A stretch of 64,000 nt of DNA from DASRHK01 sp035650495. Its GTDB lineage: Bacteria > Pseudomonadota > Gammaproteobacteria > Nevskiales > Nevskiaceae. A program made the position numbers and the translations under genes. The notes beneath the pieces were generated by a model. It worked only from the letters and a program-made list of their open reading frames with translations. It had not been told where the DNA came from and ran no database searches. The stretch covers positions 11,261-75,260 of the forward strand of contig DASRHK010000026.1 in assembly GCA_035650495.1 (NCBI GenBank), read 5' to 3'. Shown piece after piece: positions 33,149 to 40,705 of the stretch (positions are counted from its first letter, which is position 1; each line of letters opens with the position of its first letter).

Positions 33149-33164
33149 TGTGACGCAGATCACG
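33149..33164. promoter_or_regulatory. Crp-type binding site (TGTGA-N6-TCACG)
   Basis: TGTGACGCAGATCACG matches the Crp/Clp consensus TGTGA-N6-TCACA except for the last base. It is 137 bp upstream of the receiver gene and 293 bp upstream of the divergent Crp/Fnr gene. Binding by the adjacent Crp/Fnr protein or by a global Crp/Clp is plausible. Confidence 0.6.
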
Positions 33165-33172
33165 TCCGCTGA

Positions 33173-33186
33173 GTACGGTTCCGTAC
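33173..33186. promoter_or_regulatory. GTACGG-NN-CCGTAC palindrome, copy 2
   Basis: GTACGGTTCCGTAC has exactly the half-sites of the palindrome at 30563-30576. It lies 9 bp from the Crp-type site and 115 bp upstream of the receiver gene. Confidence 0.5.
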
Positions 33187-33301
33187 GCAAGCGGCGCGGG
33201 TTCATTGCAGGCCGCAAGAGATAGGAAGTACTGCACGCGCGCCGCGCGCAGCGACCGATCGAATAATCAAAGCGTTCGCAATCGCCGGCGCCGGAGCGTG
33301 T

Positions 33302-33715
33302 ATGAGCAAGATCCTGGTCATCGACGACGATCCGATGATCGTCGCCATCTACCGCAACGCGTTCTCCAAGCAGGGCTTCGAGGTCGACGTCGCCGAGGAC
33401 GGCGCGGTGGGCCTGCAGAAATTCCATCTGGCCAAGCCCGACATCGTCCTGCTCGACATCAACATCCCCGGCTTGAACGGGCTCGACTGGCTGCACACGA
33501 TCCGCCACGAGCCGGGGCTCGATAAATTCCCGGTCGTCGTGCTCACCGGCGGCAACACCCGCGCCAACGTCATGTCGGCGTGGAGCTCCGGCGCCACCTG
33601 CGTGATGTTGAAGTCGCGCGACGAGCCGCAACGCGTGATCGACGTGGTGAAAGCGGTCCTCGGCAATCACGGGCCGCAGACCTGGGGAGCCGACGCCGGC
33701 GCGCGGCATCACTAG
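33302..33715 (+). CDS. single-domain response regulator (receiver)
   Basis: The 137-residue protein is a CheY-like receiver with acidic pocket IDDDP (Asp8-10), phospho-acceptor Asp52 in IVLLDINIPG, the Thr switch in VVLTGGN and Lys in VMLKSRDE. There is no output domain. Near the wHTH-kinase fusion gene 72 bp downstream, it may feed phosphorylation into that protein or act by protein contact. No histidine kinase is adjacent. Confidence 0.92.
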   Translation: MSKILVIDDDPMIVAIYRNAFSKQGFEVDVAEDGAVGLQKFHLAKPDIVLLDINIPGLNGLDWLHTIRHEPGLDKFPVVVLTGGNTRANVMSAWSSGATCVMLKSRDEPQRVIDVVKAVLGNHGPQTWGADAGARHH

Positions 33716-33787
33716 CAACCGCAGCTTGCGGCACCCGCGGCGGCGGGACATGATCGTTCCCCCGCCACCGGACTGGTCAGCCGCTGC

Positions 33788-36298
33788 ATGGGCAAGCGCT
33801 CGCCTGCACCGACGCAGACGCATCCCGAAAGTCGTCGCTGGTTGTTCGCCAACGCGGTCCTCGACGAAAGCTCGCTCGAGCTGCGCATCGGCGGCGACCG
33901 CGTCGACCTCGAGCACAAGCCGTTCGAGGTCCTGCGCTTCCTCCTGCAGCACGCGGGAGAAGTCGTCACCAAGGACGAGCTGCTCGCCGCCGTCTGGCCA
34001 GGCCGCGTCCTCTCCGACACCGTGCTCGCCAAAAGCATCGGGCGGCTGCGCAAGGCGCTCGGCGACAAGGACGAGACGGTCATCAAGACCGTGCATCGAT
34101 ACGGCTACCGCCTGGTTGCCCCCGTCCACGTCGAGGTCGAGCACGCGCCGGAGCCGACGCGCTTCGATTTCGGCGTCGGCGATCGCCCGGTGCATCGGCC
34201 GCTGTGGAGCCTGGTGCGGCGTCTCGGCAGCGGCGGCCATGGCGAAGCCTGGCTCGGCGTCCATGACAAGACCCGCGAGCAGCGCGTGTTCAAGTTCGCC
34301 GTCGACGAGCCCTCGCTCGCCGCGCTGAAGCGCGAAGTCACCCTGTTCCGATTCCTCAACGACAGCCTCGGCGCCAAGGCGCGCATCGTCGCGATCCTCG
34401 ACTGGAACTTCGAGCAGCCGCCCTGCTTCATCGAGAGCGCGTACATCGCCGGCGGCAGCCTGCTCGACTGGGCGGAGCGCAGCGGCGGGCTCGACCGCGT
34501 TCCGCTCGGCGTGCGCATCGACGTCGCCGCGCAGATCGCGGAAGCGCTCGGCGCCGTGCATTCGGTCGGAGCGCTGCACAAGGACCTCAAGCCGTCCAAC
34601 GTTCTCGTCGATCCGGGTGCCAACGCAACGCCACTGATCCGGCTCGCCGACTTCGGCAGCGGCGGCATGCTCGATCCGCGCAAGCTCGAGGCGCTCGGCA
34701 TCACCCGCCTCGGCTTCACCAAGACGCTGACCGCGCTGAATGCGACGTCCGGCGGCACGCCGCTCTATCTCGCGCCGGAATTGCTGGCGGGCCAGCCGCC
34801 GACGGTGAAGGCGGACATCTACGCGCTCGGCGTCGTGCTCTATCAGCTGGTGGCCGGCAATTTCCGCCGGCCGATGGCGCATGGCTGGGAGCGCGACATC
34901 GCCGACGAGCTCCTCGCCGAGTGCATCAACGACGCCGCGCAGGGCGATCCCGAACGCCGCCTGGGCGATGCGGCGATGCTCGCGCTGCGATTGCGCTCGC
35001 TGGAAGAGGAGCGCGAGCGTCGACGGCGTGAGCGCTCGACGCGTGAGAGAGCGCAAGCGGTCGAGCGCGCGGAGGCGGCCGCCGCCACCAGCCGCGCGGT
35101 CGCCGATTTCCTCAGCAAGGACCTGTTCTCCGTGGTCGGCGCAAAGCCGCTGCGCGATCTGACTGCGCGCGAGCTTCTCGACGCCGCTTCCGCAAAGCTC
35201 GCAGATCGTTTCGACGACATGCCGCTCGCCGCCGCGCAGATCCATTCCGCGCTCGGCAACGCGTTCTTCAACATGCAGGCGCTCGACGCCGCCGAGAAGC
35301 ATTTCGAGGAAGCGGTGGGGATCTATGAGCGGCTCGAAGGTCCGGCCTCGATCGACGTCGTCGCCAACGCCGCGCGGCTGGTCTCGGTGAAGACCGTCCT
35401 CGGCAAGTTCGACGTGCTGCCCCGCTTTCGCCTGGTGCTCAGGCAAGCGCAGGCGCAGCTCGGCAGCACGGGCGAGGTGCTCGATCTCGTGCATGCGCTT
35501 GCGACCGCGGCGCTGGTCCGAGGCTACTGGCGTGAAGCGGCCGATCACTTCGGCGAGCTCGTCGACGCCTCGCTGTCGAACGGCGACGCGACGAAAGTCG
35601 GCAATGCGCAGACCTATCTGGCGTTCTGCCTCATGCGGCTCGGCGAGCTCGAGCAAGCGCTGGCGCTCGTGAGCGATGCCAAGACCGCGCTCACCGGCGC
35701 GCTGGGTCCGTCGCAGATGCCGGTCGCGCTGGCTCAGGAGCTTCGCGGCCGCGTTCTCGTCGAGATGTCGCGCTTCGAGGAAGCCGAAAGCGATCTCACG
35801 GCTTCGCTCGAGATCATCCGCGCATGGTCGCCGGAAGACCGTTCGCCGCTGGTGCTTTCCGGCGAGCTCGCGATCGGGGTCCTGCGGCTGCGGCAACGTC
35901 GCTTCGCCGAGGCCGTCGCGATCCTCGAGCGCGTCGTCGACGGCATCGCAACCTGGGGCTGGTCCGCGCAGCGCGACGAGAGCGCCGAAGCGCGGATGGT
36001 GCTCGCGGAAGCCCTCGAAGGCGCCGGCCGCCTGCGCGACGCCGAAAGCCAGATGCGGGCGGCGCTGGAAGTTGCGCAGCAGGCGCATGGAGCGCAGCAC
36101 CCGCTGCTGCAGCAGATCCGCTTGAGCCTCGCGCGGATCCATCGCGAAGCGGGCGATGACGGTCCGGCGCGCGAGCTCCTCGCGTCGATCGACAAGGACG
36201 TGCTGCGCCAGCTGCGGCCGGGGCATCCGTTGCTGGTCGAGCTGCGTCGCCTCGAGCGCGCATCGCAAGTCGCAAGAGGCGCGGGACCCGCGAGCTGA
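33788..36298 (+). CDS. winged-helix DNA-binding / Ser-Thr protein kinase / TPR fusion protein
   Basis: The 836-residue protein starts with an OmpR-type winged helix (about 18-112: KPFEVLRFLLQHAGEVVTKDELLAAVWPG, then VIKTVHRYGYRL). A Hanks-type kinase follows (about 138-400) with Gly loop RLGSGGHGEAWLG, catalytic HKDLKPSNVL, LADFGSGG and YLAPELLA. A charged coiled coil (about 400-440) and a TPR-like helical repeat region to the C-terminus complete it. Kinase motifs look functional, although HRD is HKD. There is no TM segment, so it is cytosolic. Phosphorylation could control DNA binding directly. It follows the receiver gene and precedes the radical SAM gene by 69 bp. Confidence 0.9.
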   Translation: MGKRSPAPTQTHPESRRWLFANAVLDESSLELRIGGDRVDLEHKPFEVLRFLLQHAGEVVTKDELLAAVWPGRVLSDTVLAKSIGRLRKALGDKDETVIKTVHRYGYRLVAPVHVEVEHAPEPTRFDFGVGDRPVHRPLWSLVRRLGSGGHGEAWLGVHDKTREQRVFKFAVDEPSLAALKREVTLFRFLNDSLGAKARIVAILDWNFEQPPCFIESAYIAGGSLLDWAERSGGLDRVPLGVRIDVAAQIAEALGAVHSVGALHKDLKPSNVLVDPGANATPLIRLADFGSGGMLDPRKLEALGITRLGFTKTLTALNATSGGTPLYLAPELLAGQPPTVKADIYALGVVLYQLVAGNFRRPMAHGWERDIADELLAECINDAAQGDPERRLGDAAMLALRLRSLEEERERRRRERSTRERAQAVERAEAAAATSRAVADFLSKDLFSVVGAKPLRDLTARELLDAASAKLADRFDDMPLAAAQIHSALGNAFFNMQALDAAEKHFEEAVGIYERLEGPASIDVVANAARLVSVKTVLGKFDVLPRFRLVLRQAQAQLGSTGEVLDLVHALATAALVRGYWREAADHFGELVDASLSNGDATKVGNAQTYLAFCLMRLGELEQALALVSDAKTALTGALGPSQMPVALAQELRGRVLVEMSRFEEAESDLTASLEIIRAWSPEDRSPLVLSGELAIGVLRLRQRRFAEAVAILERVVDGIATWGWSAQRDESAEARMVLAEALEGAGRLRDAESQMRAALEVAQQAHGAQHPLLQQIRLSLARIHREAGDDGPARELLASIDKDVLRQLRPGHPLLVELRRLERASQVARGAGPAS

Positions 36299-36314
36299 GC
36301 TTCAGCCCGAAGCG

Positions 36315-36328
36315 CCTCCAATTGGAGG
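36315..36328. promoter_or_regulatory. CCTCCAATTGGAGG palindrome, copy 1
   Basis: This perfect 14-bp palindrome is 39 bp upstream of the radical SAM start codon, in the short gap after the kinase gene. The identical sequence recurs at 41171-41184, and a degenerate copy at 39467-39480. Confidence 0.55.
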
Positions 36329-36367
36329 GCGATTCGCGGGCTCCGGAAGCGCACCCTGTGCGCAGCC

Positions 36368-37339
36368 ATGAAACTCGCGCTGCTCATCACCGCTCACTGC
36401 AACGCCGGCTGCACGCACTGCAGCACCAGCTGCGGTCCGCATCGAAGCGAGCATCTGTCGCGCGAGCAGATCTTCCGCCTGATCGACGAAGCGGCGGAGC
36501 TCAACGGCAGCGAGAAGCTGCGCGTGCTGCTAAGCGGCGGCGAGCCGTTCCTCGCCTTCGACTTGCTGCTCGACGTCGTCCGCCATGCGCGGGACAAGCG
36601 CGCGATCGTCACCTGCGTGACCAACGCGTATTGGGCGACGTCGATCGAGAAGGCGCGCGATCTGCTGCGTCAGCTCAAGGCAGCGGGCTTGCGCAGCTTC
36701 GCGATCAGCACCAGCCGCTTCCATCAGCAGTTCATCAAGAGACAGCGCGTCGAGCGCGCTTTGCAAGCGAGCCGCGACGTGGGATTGCGCTGCACCCTGA
36801 AGTACGTTCGCGTGCGCGACGATTCGCTGGACGAGCGCGGCGTCCGGTCATGGGCGACCAGCGCCGGCGCGCACGACGTGCAGGATTTCCCGCTCCTGCC
36901 CCATCTGCGCGCGGGCGCGAGCGCGCCGGAATCGAGCTACATCCGTGACGCCGGCGTGCCGACGGGAACCTGTCCCGGCGCGATCCTGACGGTGCGCGAG
37001 GACGGACGCGCATTCACGTGCTGCACGCCCGGCGCCTTCACCACGCTCCTGCAAGTGGGGCACGCAACGCGCGACTCGCTGCGCGACGTCAATGCGCGCT
37101 TCCACGTCGGCGGCGTGCAGCAGATCCTGCGCCGCAAGGGGCCCGGCGAGTTCCTCGAAGCCATCCGCGCACGAGCGCAGGCGCATCGGCTGCGCTCGAG
37201 CTACGCCAGCGTCTGCGATCTGTGCACGCACATCGCAGCCGATCCGGTCCTTGGCGCCATCGCGACCGAAGTTGCCGACGCTTTCGAAGTGCGACAAGTG
37301 AGCGCGCTTGTCGAATCCGCCATCACCGTCACCTGCTAG
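36368..37339 (+). CDS. radical SAM protein, peptide-modifying type suspected
   Basis: The 323-residue protein has the radical SAM cluster motif at the very N-terminus, TAHCNAGCTHCS (Cys11, Cys15, Cys18), and the SAM-binding GGEPF. A C-terminal part has further cysteines (GTCPGAIL, FTCCTPG, SVCDLCTHIA) that could bind an auxiliary cluster. The next gene, 13 bp downstream, encodes a 100-residue protein with a RiPP-leader-like domain, so peptide modification is a reasonable guess. It lacks a clear SPASM signature, and the reaction is unknown. Confidence 0.88.
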   Translation: MKLALLITAHCNAGCTHCSTSCGPHRSEHLSREQIFRLIDEAAELNGSEKLRVLLSGGEPFLAFDLLLDVVRHARDKRAIVTCVTNAYWATSIEKARDLLRQLKAAGLRSFAISTSRFHQQFIKRQRVERALQASRDVGLRCTLKYVRVRDDSLDERGVRSWATSAGAHDVQDFPLLPHLRAGASAPESSYIRDAGVPTGTCPGAILTVREDGRAFTCCTPGAFTTLLQVGHATRDSLRDVNARFHVGGVQQILRRKGPGEFLEAIRARAQAHRLRSSYASVCDLCTHIAADPVLGAIATEVADAFEVRQVSALVESAITVTC

Positions 37340-37352
37340 AGGAGAAACATCC

Positions 37353-37655
37353 ATGTCGCTTACGATCGCAGAACACACCGAGCTGCTCGGCCGCATCGCG
37401 TCCGACCGCCAGTTCCGCAGCCTCCTGCTCACGAGCCCCCGCAAGGCCGCCTGCGAGCTCGGCATCACGCTCTCCGAAAGCGAGGAAGGCCAGATCCTTT
37501 CCGGGCTGCGCGCCATCCACCGCGACGGCACCGACCGACTGCCGAGCGATGCGCAGACGGCGCCCTTCCTGTTCTCCGTCTTGCTCACGCACGACGATGC
37601 GGGAGACGAGGATGAGGATCCGCCGAAGGGATCAGAGCGCCGTCGGCCCCACTAG
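37353..37655 (+). CDS. short RiPP-leader-like protein, possible substrate of the radical SAM enzyme
   Basis: The 100-residue protein has a helical N-terminal domain: LLGRIASDRQFRSLLLTSPR, then KAACELGITLSESEEGQIL. This pattern (D-x-x-F-R-x-L-L, SPRKA, LGITLSxxE) resembles the leader region of NHLP/Nif11/Franean1_4349-like precursor families (inference from memory). The C-terminal 30 residues are acidic then basic (DDAGDEDEDPPKGSERRR), with no Cys, Thr or Gly-rich core. A good ribosome site (AGAGGAGAA) precedes ATG 37353. Its end overlaps the convergent serine hydrolase gene by 24 bp. Confidence 0.75.
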   Translation: MSLTIAEHTELLGRIASDRQFRSLLLTSPRKAACELGITLSESEEGQILSGLRAIHRDGTDRLPSDAQTAPFLFSVLLTHDDAGDEDEDPPKGSERRRPH

Positions 37656-39431
37656 ATTCCAGGCGCGCAGCGATCCGAAGAACGCGAGCAGCAGCGCGCT
37701 GAAGAGCGCGAGGTCCTGACGCTCGGCCTGGGTCCACTGCTCGTGGACCCAGGCGTGCAGGGTCAGCTGCAGAATGATGCGCGTCAGCTGCGAAGCAAGG
37801 ACGATGAGGGCGAGTCCGTTCCGGAAGGATTCCGGATACGCATAGACGAGCGCGATCCCGCCCGTCGCGAAGCTCTCTCGCAGGAGCGACCATCCCGTGA
37901 GATTCAGCGCGGCCACCATCGCCGCGATCTCCATCACAGGGCGCGCGCAGGGACTCGCGCGACTCGCTGCTCGGCTCGTGGCGTGCCACGCCAGCACGAG
38001 GTGAAAGCCGGTCGCGGCGTGCGCCAGCAATTCGCGATGGAACGTCGGCGCCTGCGACGCCTCGACCTTGTACGCCGGAGCGAACGCTGCCGGCCCGAGC
38101 ATGTGGCTGACCTTGCCGTCCGCATCCTCCACGAAAGCAACCATCTCGTGGCTGCCGTCCTGGCGGAACACGCCGCGGTCGATCTCCGACCATTCCCGGC
38201 GGCCGGCGAGATTGGAGATCTGCAGCGTCCCGCGAGGCGTCGCGGACACTTTCATCTCGTAATCCGGCATCGCCAGCAGCAGGCATTTCTCCTGGCGGCG
38301 ATGCGAATGCGGCGTCGCGAGATAGGTGCCGACGTAGCGGTTCGCGGACGTCGATCGCAGCGCCACGCTGATCGAGCGCCGCTGCGGCAACAGCGCGTCC
38401 ATCAAGGTCGCGACGAACGCCTGCAGCCGCCGCGCGGGAATCCGCGTGTTCACGACGACGAAGATGCCCACCTGTTCTTCGGGCACCAGCACGAGCTGCG
38501 AGACAAAGCAGATCGTCGCGCCCTGATGCCCCACCGCGCGGCGTCCCCGCAGATTGATTTCATAGAAGCCGAGCCCGGCGCCGTTGACCATCGGATGCGG
38601 ATCCAGCACGCGGCTGTGCATGAGCCGCATCGTGCTCGCCTGCAGTGTCGAGACCCCGGTGCCGAGATGAGCGCGCATGAAGCGGAGCATGTCGTCGGCC
38701 GTCGTGCTCATGCTTCCGGCAGGCCCGATCGAATGAAAGTACTCGAAGCCGTGCTCGATCAAGGCGCCATCGCTGCCGCGGTGATAGCCCGCGGCGAGCT
38801 GGCGCGCCATCTCGCGAGGCAGCGGCTCGCGAAAGGAGCTTCGGTCCATGCCGAGCGGCTCGAACAGATGGCGCTCGACGCAATCGTCGAAGGGCATGCG
38901 GGCGCGGCGCGCCACGATGTGACCTGCGAGCGCGATCCCCCAGTTCGAGTACGACGCTCCGCGACCGTCGCAGAAATCGACGGTGGGCGCCCGGACTTGG
39001 GCGGGCTTGTTGATCGCGAGATTGTCGGCGAGCGGCAAGAGATCGGCGGCGCTTCGCTTGACCATGTAGCCGAGCTGGTTCTCCTCGAAGCCCGCCGTGT
39101 GCGTCAGGAGATTCCTGAGCGTGACCGGACGCCCGTAGCCCGGCGGGATCTGCAGGCGCGGCTCCAGGTACTGATTGATGTCCGCGTCGAGATCCAGCTC
39201 GCCGCGCTCGACCAGCTGCATCGCCGCGGTCGCGGTGACGAGCTTCGACGTCGAGCCGATGCGGAACAACGTGCTCCGGCTCGCCTTCGCGCGCGTGCGC
39301 ACGTCTGCGAAGCCGGCGCCTGTGGAAAGCGAGCGCGAGCCGGGACCGGCGATCGCGAGGGCGAGACCAGCCACCTCCAGCGCAGGGATCGATTCCTCGA
39401 TGAGCTGCTCCAGGCGTGCCGTCCCTAGCAT
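37632..39431 (-). CDS. beta-lactamase-fold serine hydrolase with C-terminal membrane helices
   Basis: The 599-residue protein has a class C beta-lactamase/PBP4*-like domain (about 5-345) with SxxK in RIGSTSKLVTA, YxN in ASYSNWG and HxG in AVGHQGA. A beta-rich domain follows (about 370-465), then about four hydrophobic helices to the end (for example GLALIVLASQLTRIILQL). No N-terminal signal peptide is evident, so orientation is uncertain. Such enzymes cleave D-amino-acid peptides, esters or lactams. It is convergent with the rSAM/leader pair and could process or resist its product (speculation). Confidence 0.88.
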   Translation of the reverse strand: MLGTARLEQLIEESIPALEVAGLALAIAGPGSRSLSTGAGFADVRTRAKASRSTLFRIGSTSKLVTATAAMQLVERGELDLDADINQYLEPRLQIPPGYGRPVTLRNLLTHTAGFEENQLGYMVKRSAADLLPLADNLAINKPAQVRAPTVDFCDGRGASYSNWGIALAGHIVARRARMPFDDCVERHLFEPLGMDRSSFREPLPREMARQLAAGYHRGSDGALIEHGFEYFHSIGPAGSMSTTADDMLRFMRAHLGTGVSTLQASTMRLMHSRVLDPHPMVNGAGLGFYEINLRGRRAVGHQGATICFVSQLVLVPEEQVGIFVVVNTRIPARRLQAFVATLMDALLPQRRSISVALRSTSANRYVGTYLATPHSHRRQEKCLLLAMPDYEMKVSATPRGTLQISNLAGRREWSEIDRGVFRQDGSHEMVAFVEDADGKVSHMLGPAAFAPAYKVEASQAPTFHRELLAHAATGFHLVLAWHATSRAASRASPCARPVMEIAAMVAALNLTGWSLLRESFATGGIALVYAYPESFRNGLALIVLASQLTRIILQLTLHAWVHEQWTQAERQDLALFSALLLAFFGSLRAWNLVGPTAL

Positions 39432-39586
39432 CGGATGAATCTACGGGCTTCGTCCTCGCGCGGAAGCCCCCAATTGAAGCAACGGCGTCGCGATCAAGAT
39501 TCTTTCAACGCTTCTTCAACCTTCGGTCAGGACTCTCGCGTTCCTGGGCAATACCGTGACTGCGGAGAGTGTGGTTGGAGGTTCCG
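39432..39586. promoter_or_regulatory. divergent promoter region, serine hydrolase / PAS-LuxR gene
   Basis: This 155-bp gap holds a degenerate copy (11 of 14 positions) of the CCTCCAATTGGAGG palindrome at 39467-39480, CCCCCAATTGAAGC. Near 39500-39530 two similar TTTCAAC/CTTCAACC segments occur. TTGGAGG at 39575 is the ribosome site of the LuxR-type gene. Confidence 0.45.
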
Positions 39587-40174
39587 ATGACTTTCATTCA
39601 AGACCGCCCTTCCGGCCGCGAATCCGAAGTCCTTCTTGAAACGCTGGACCGCATGTGGGAGGCCGTTGCGATGCTGGGCCATTCCCGGCAGATCGTCTTC
39701 GCCAACCGTGCGGCCGCTCAGATCCTGCAACGCGGAGCCGGCATCGGCTTGTCGCCCGACGGACGCCTGATCACGACGCCCGAAGCGTCGGAGGCGGTCG
39801 AGCGTGTGCTCTGCGACAAAGCGCCGCCGGCGCCGGTCGCCGTTCCGCGCACGGACGAGCCGCCGCTCGTGCTCAACCTGCATCCGCTGCCCGATGCATT
39901 GAAGGGCGGCTTCGGCGCGGTCGCGCTGATGTTCATCAGCGATCCCGCGCGGAAACCGGCGGATCAGAGCGCTGCGCTGCGATCGGCGTTCGGGCTGACC
40001 AACGCCGAGGCGCGCGTCGCGCAGTCGCTCAGCGAGGGCGCGTCGCTCAAGCAGATCGCCTGGGCGAACCACATCACCTACGAGACCGTCCGCTCCCATC
40101 TGCGGCGGACCCTCGGGAAGGTCGGCGTGCGCAGGCAGGCCGAGCTCGTCCGGATCGCCCATGCGCTGCGCTGA
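39587..40174 (+). CDS. PAS-LuxR type transcription regulator
   Basis: The 195-residue protein has a PAS-like sensor (about 20-115: LDRMWEAVAMLGHSRQIVFANRA) and a GerE/LuxR helix-turn-helix (about 130-195: LTNAEARVAQSLSEGASLKQIAW, TYETVRSHLRRTLGKVGVRRQAELVRI). GGAGG lies before ATG 39587. There is no receiver domain, so input may be a small molecule or redox signal at the PAS domain. It probably regulates its divergent neighbour and is followed by a receiver gene. Confidence 0.9.
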   Translation: MTFIQDRPSGRESEVLLETLDRMWEAVAMLGHSRQIVFANRAAAQILQRGAGIGLSPDGRLITTPEASEAVERVLCDKAPPAPVAVPRTDEPPLVLNLHPLPDALKGGFGAVALMFISDPARKPADQSAALRSAFGLTNAEARVAQSLSEGASLKQIAWANHITYETVRSHLRRTLGKVGVRRQAELVRIAHALR

Positions 40175-40213
40175 AGCCTGAAGCGCCGACGCTCCGACGC
40201 CGGCTCCGCTCGA

Positions 40214-40624
40214 ATGTCCCCGAAACGAACCGCGGGCCCGCAACGCCAGGGCGCGAGCGCGCTGATCGTCGACGACGACGCGATCCATCGAAGAACGGCA
40301 TCCATGCTCATGCGCTCGCTCGGCTTCGATCTCGAAACGGCAGCCAACGGCCAGGAAGCGTTGCAGGCGCTCGAGCACCGGCGCTTCGACGTCGTGCTGA
40401 TGGATCTGCACATGCCGGTGATGGATGGGATCACGGCAACGCGGGAGATCCACCAGCGCTGGCCAGCGCCGCAGCGCCCGATGATCGTCGCCGTCACCGC
40501 CACCGACATCCCAGGCGAGCGCGCCCGCTATCTCGAAGCGGGCGCGGCGGCGTGCCTGTCGAAGCCGATCGATCGGCACCAGCTCGCCGACGTGCTCGCG
40601 CCGCTGCTCAGGGCTCAGGCGTAG
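40214..40624 (+). CDS. single-domain response regulator (receiver)
   Basis: The 136-residue protein has the receiver motifs LIVDDDAIH (Asp20-22), VVLMDLHMPVMDG (phospho-acceptor Asp64), the AVTAT switch and CLSKPID (Lys). It resembles receivers of hybrid kinases more than the CheY at 33.3 kb. It starts 39 bp after the PAS-LuxR gene in the same direction. No histidine kinase is nearby. Confidence 0.92.
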   Translation: MSPKRTAGPQRQGASALIVDDDAIHRRTASMLMRSLGFDLETAANGQEALQALEHRRFDVVLMDLHMPVMDGITATREIHQRWPAPQRPMIVAVTATDIPGERARYLEAGAAACLSKPIDRHQLADVLAPLLRAQA

Positions 40625-40705
40625 GAGCAGCAGTCGCCAGCCGTCGTTCTCGAGCGTCATTGCCTCGATCAGTCATAATCCGGCTGCATCCCAAAGGCAC
40701 GACGA

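Larger units (their letters stand above)
32857..33301. promoter_or_regulatory. 445-bp divergent intergenic region, Crp/Fnr gene / receiver gene
   Basis: This is the longest non-coding stretch of the window. It must carry promoters for the Crp/Fnr gene (minus) and the receiver gene (plus). I see a Crp-like site at 33149-33164 and a GTACGG palindrome at 33173-33186, with a lone GTACGG half-site near 33035. It is richer in A+T than its surroundings near 32850 and 33240. No convincing coding frame or RNA gene was found in it. Confidence 0.6.

Noticed and set aside
4722..33301. Possible exosortase (XrtA/EpsH) and PEP-CTERM proteins, expected from the hydrolase pair and EpsE/F/G/L-like genes
   Set aside because: No multi-pass protein with the exosortase Cys/Arg/His pattern and no PEP-TM-Arg C-terminus was found in the window.
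33089..36268. A 1059-codon minus-strand frame under the kinase fusion gene
   Set aside because: No recognisable domain; the plus strand encodes the winged helix, kinase and TPR in order.
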